Source: Monarcha castaneiventris obscurior
Lineage: Eukaryota > Chordata > Aves > Passeriformes > Monarchidae
Length of the DNA: 64,000 bases
Direction: 5' to 3'
Assembly: GCA_026261815.1 (NCBI GenBank)
Contig: JAMPIT010000575.1
Location: 36,815,501 to 36,879,500, forward strand
Positions 60,742 to 64,000 of this stretch are shown piece by piece (the stretch's first letter is position 1; each line of letters starts with the position of its first letter). The position numbers were made by a program, and so were the translations under genes. The notes beneath the pieces were generated by a model. It made no database searches. It saw nothing but the letters and a program-made list of their open reading frames with translations, and had not been told where the DNA came from.

Positions 60742-61234
60742 ATTATCTCCTGCCTTTATGTATTTATTTTTGTCTGAGATCTGACACTTTGTCTATAATA
60801 GGGACATCTATGAATGGAACTACTGGTACCACTGACAGCTATGACAAAATTTAAAATAAATTCTGCAGTTCAGTGTTAGGCCTTCCCACCACATTAAAGG
60901 AATTACTTGTTTCCTGCTCTATTCGCATTGCTACACTGCGCCCAACATGGTGGAATCTAAAATCCCTGACCTGTTTATGGATAAATTAATTCTAAAGCTG
61001 TTTTTGTAAAGGACCAATGAACTGACAACAGATGACCCAAGAGTTTTTGGAGGCAGACAGTGGAAACAAAAATTCTGTCTTATGCCCTCAGGTAAACAAG
61101 AATCAGATTTTCATGGCATGCTTTTAAAAGACAACATTTACAGTAAGATATAAATTTTTTTACTTTTGCCATGAACAAGTCTTTGCTGATAAACCAAGTT
61201 AGGAGGTGATATCAGACTACTCTTAATGGAAAGT
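60742..61234. other. Unique AT-rich non-coding DNA
   Basis: Nothing recognisable was seen. Confidence 0.5.
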
Positions 61235-61425
61235 GGCACCCCAGGAATCACACCATGTGCCTGGGGGCATTGTACAAGCACTTCTGGAACTCTGGCAGGT
61301 TTAGTGTCATGACCACTTTCCTGAGCAGCCTGTTGCAGTGCCCAACCACCCTCTGGGTGAAGAACCTTTTCCTAATATCCAGCCTAAAACTCCCCTGACA
61401 CAGTTTCATGCCCTTTGTGGGATGA
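61235..61425 (-). mobile_element. CR1 LINE fragment, another subfamily
   Basis: The plus strand reads GGAATCACACCATGTGCC, GGGGGCATTGTACAAGCAC, CTGGAACTCTGGCAGG, 'tgcagtgcccaaccacc', CTCTGGGTGAAGAACC, TTTTCCTAATATCCAGCC, CTCCCCTGACACAGTTTC. This is a well-kept piece of a CR1 subfamily distinct from the other copies. Both ends are truncated, including the 3' octamers. Confidence 0.88.
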
Positions 61426-62884
61426 ATAACTATGTGGAGATATTTCTCTACCCATTGGGTATGGCAATAAGATGTACAGGTAGCTCAAACCAGACACCTA
61501 CATTTTAGAAACCTAAAGTGAGATGAACATGATCTAGAGAGATGGCAGCATAGTCTTATTGGTTTGGGGTTTTTTTTCAGTAGATCTTCAAAAAGAGAAA
61601 TCCTGATTGGAGTGTGAATGGGTGGCTTTTGGGAGTCACAGGATCTGCTTCAAACAGAATTAGTGTTAAAAACACTCCTCGTGAATCATCACTGAAACGC
61701 CATGCCAAATTGTTAAATGCAAAATACTCTATTTAAGGTGAGCAATTAAACAGCTCCAATGAGACTCTGCTTGCTTAACATTGCTGCTCTATTGTTACAG
61801 GCTGCTACACTTCAAGGTTAGGCTTCTTCACTGCATATGTCCTGCAGTAAAATCTGTGATCCAAGAGAAGACAGAAAACTGTAGACTCAACAAGAGGCAT
61901 TTCTTTTTAATATTACTAGAGGAAAAAATACTTGTTTTCTTGGGAAACCATCTCCCAGATCCACTGATCTCTGGAGTCTGTATCTCTGAAGACTTTAACT
62001 GATCACATTTGTAAGGTATTTATTTCCTACCCAGCTCCAGAAGCAGAGCTGCTGTTGGACACATGCTCATCACAGGCCCCAGTGACATCGGCATCAATTA
62101 GTTGTGCTTTTACAAGCATTAACTCCAGCATGAACTTTGAAATTTTGGAAATCTGTTGTGCCTACAGGGTAATAAAAGGCCAACCTTCTCCAGCATATTG
62201 CCTGTTCATCTCCTTCATTAAAATCCCATTGCATCTTGTCTCAGGAAAGAGAGTGTCTGGGAATTGAGAGGAATATCATGAAGACAAAAGAAAACCTTTG
62301 GACTTTAATTTCTCTTTTCTCCCTCCTCAAATTGGTTAACAGTGAGGAGTGGGGTTTGCAAGATTTTTTCCAGTTTCTATGGCTCAAAGAAACCCTCCCA
62401 GAAATGTCTCTCAGCCATTAATGCTTGAAATTCCCCCTTGTATGAAATTGTATAAAATTAATATAGGCTGTAGCTCTTTCCAAAATGTGTTCATCCAATA
62501 TTTAAGCTTTCAAAGTGATTATAAGGTTGGATGGGGTTTTTCTTCAGCTTTTGGCTCTGAAAACCAGAAATGCTGCTGTATAATTTGAGAAAGAAAATCA
62601 GATGTTCTGATACATAAACCCCAGGCACACGTCTGTCTTTGAATAATATATCAAGGATTTCAGAATAAAATCTCTTAATAATTTAACCATCAACCCAGAG
62701 TCTTTCATTGTGGGTATCTACCAAAAAGAGATAAGGTCAAGATGAATGTTCAGATACACCTTTGTACCCACAGATGTTAAAGTCACATCTATGGATATAA
62801 AAAATGTTTAGTGAGATCTCTATCTCAGATCTTGACTGATGGCAGTTTAACACAGTGGAATATGATTATTGGGAATTAAAAACA
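61426..62884. other. Unique AT-rich non-coding DNA
   Basis: No gene or repeat was recognised. Several 60-80 codon plus-strand frames overlap each other without domains. Confidence 0.5.
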
Positions 62885-62960
62885 GCATGGGTCAGTGAGC
62901 AAACCACTGATCTGGAAATTGGAAAATCTGGGCTGTATTCCCCGGCCTGTCACCAGCCTA
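62885..62960 (+). repeat. Possible MIR-like ancient SINE relic
   Basis: GTGAGCAAACCACTGATCTGG, 'aaattggaaaatctgggctg' and TATTCCCCGGCCTGTCACC resemble the MIR 5' half ('gtggttagagca...ctgg', 'tcaggagacctgggtt', 'tattcccggctctgccac') on the plus strand. The 3' half is not recognisable. Confidence 0.42.
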
Positions 62961-64000
62961 TTGCTCAGCCATTACCAATTAATATTTTCATTCTTGCCCC
63001 TTACACAATTTATCTATTTATCTGGTAGAACAGAATCAAAGAGAGGACTTCTGTGTTTAAGGGCAAAGGCTGCTCCCTCAGCTGATGCTACCCTGTCTAA
63101 TGTAAAACGAACATGAGTTCCTGGAGAAAGGGGACAGGAAATGGCATTGATAGTGCAGTTCAGGATCCTTCTTCAGCTCTGTCTCCTGTGCTGGGCCTGT
63201 TGCTGGGAACATGGTGATTCAGCTTCAGGACAGGAGTAAGAAAAAGGTTATCTCCTATCCTAACCTGCTACCAGGTGCACTTCATGCACAGCTACCTCAC
63301 TGCAAGGTTATTAAGTGGCTCTGTGTAGTAGCAACTTACAAGCCACTCAGCAGTTACAGAAAACACAACTCCAGCTACCTATTACCAAATTCATTATTTA
63401 TTTTCCTAAGCCAAAGAATATTCTCAGGGTCTGAAACTCAATTACACTAACAACATGAAAATAATTTTATGTTTTGCTTAAAGAAAATGTCTTAAGCTAG
63501 AAATCTAATTTCATGCACTTTCTTTTGGGTATTTCCTATTGGATCATAGAGTTAAATAATCCAATATGCTTGCTTTGGCATTTCCCTTCCACTGTCCTTC
63601 AGCACTGTAAGCCTTATGAAGAGACAGGCAGTAAAGGAATCAGATGTGTGGAACAATCTCACCAACAGTTTTAACAGCACTCTTAAGACAGCAGTGAACT
63701 GGATTATGATGTAAGAACAAGCAGCATCATGAAGTCATACATGTGGGCATAGTTTTTGGAAACATCAGCACCAAGAAGCCAGAAAAGGCAAGGGAATCAG
63801 ATAACCCACATACTTTCACAGAAGGGAAGAATTTCTTTCTATGGAGACTTTCGTAGTTCTGCTGTATTGACTGTTGCCAAATTTAATATTATGTTTCTAT
63901 ATTTTTATATTTATATTTACATTTACATGTATATGTATATTCTTATCTGTCTAAATTTTCCTTTTTTAAAACTCAGGAGCTTATTCAATCCTAAAGCAAA
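62961..64000. other. Unique AT-rich non-coding DNA
   Basis: No gene recognised. A low-complexity TATATTTATATTTACATTTA-type stretch lies at about 63898-63945. Confidence 0.5.

Noticed and set aside
60512..60854. Ile/Tyr/Leu/Ser-rich membrane-like protein frames
   Set aside because: They are translations of the (TCTA)n microsatellite and flanks. The hydrophobic look comes from the repeat.

Overview
The window looks like gene-poor nuclear DNA from a bird. The main evidence is nine CR1 retrotransposon relics from several subfamilies, including copies with the typical avian CR1 end (the octamer ATTCTATG, or TCATAGAA when read from the other strand). There are also avian-type endogenous-retrovirus LTRs. 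The sequence is AT-rich, with long unique stretches, microsatellites and a few much older amniote-wide repeats (MIR-like SINEs, a hAT-type MITE and an ancient LINE relic). I could not identify the species or the chromosome. A passerine or other neoavian bird is a guess from remembered LTR types.

I found no convincing cellular protein-coding gene, tRNA, rRNA or CRISPR array. Reading frames are short, lack recognisable domains, overlap on both strands, or lie inside repeats. The region is either intergenic or part of a large intron.

Layout: 1-11932 is mostly unique AT-rich DNA with two weak MIR-like relics and a C-rich patch. A CR1 3' end lies at 11933-12020, a (TTCC)n microsatellite at 13331-13417, and a plus-strand CR1 with an expanded (ATTCT)n tail at 16740-17085. 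A probable degenerate LTR carrying a 53-bp tandem repeat occupies about 18237-19020. At 21191-23140 a long minus-strand CR1 is split by an 806-bp solo LTR flanked by the 5-bp target duplication CATGC. Next come two diverged copies of an unclassified segment (23316-24100), a (CA)n tract, and a minus-strand solo LTR at 26825-27410.

The middle of the window (31-46 kb) holds three copies of one long LTR family. Copy A is on the plus strand at 31179-32234, copy B on the minus strand at 35511-36517, and copy C is truncated on the plus strand at 44918-45628. Copy B sits just upstream (in LINE orientation) of an ancient LINE reverse-transcriptase relic at 34494-34970. A GC-rich patch with a G-quadruplex motif lies at 41745-42190.

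The right end (49-64 kb) carries a MIR-like relic at 49990-50108, CR1 copies at 51120, 55069, 56993, 60050 and 61235, a hAT-type MITE at 59796-59950 and a (TCTA)n tract at 60689-60741. No set of genes works together here. The history is one of repeated retroelement insertion and decay. Family assignments come from memory of consensus features, not from a database search.
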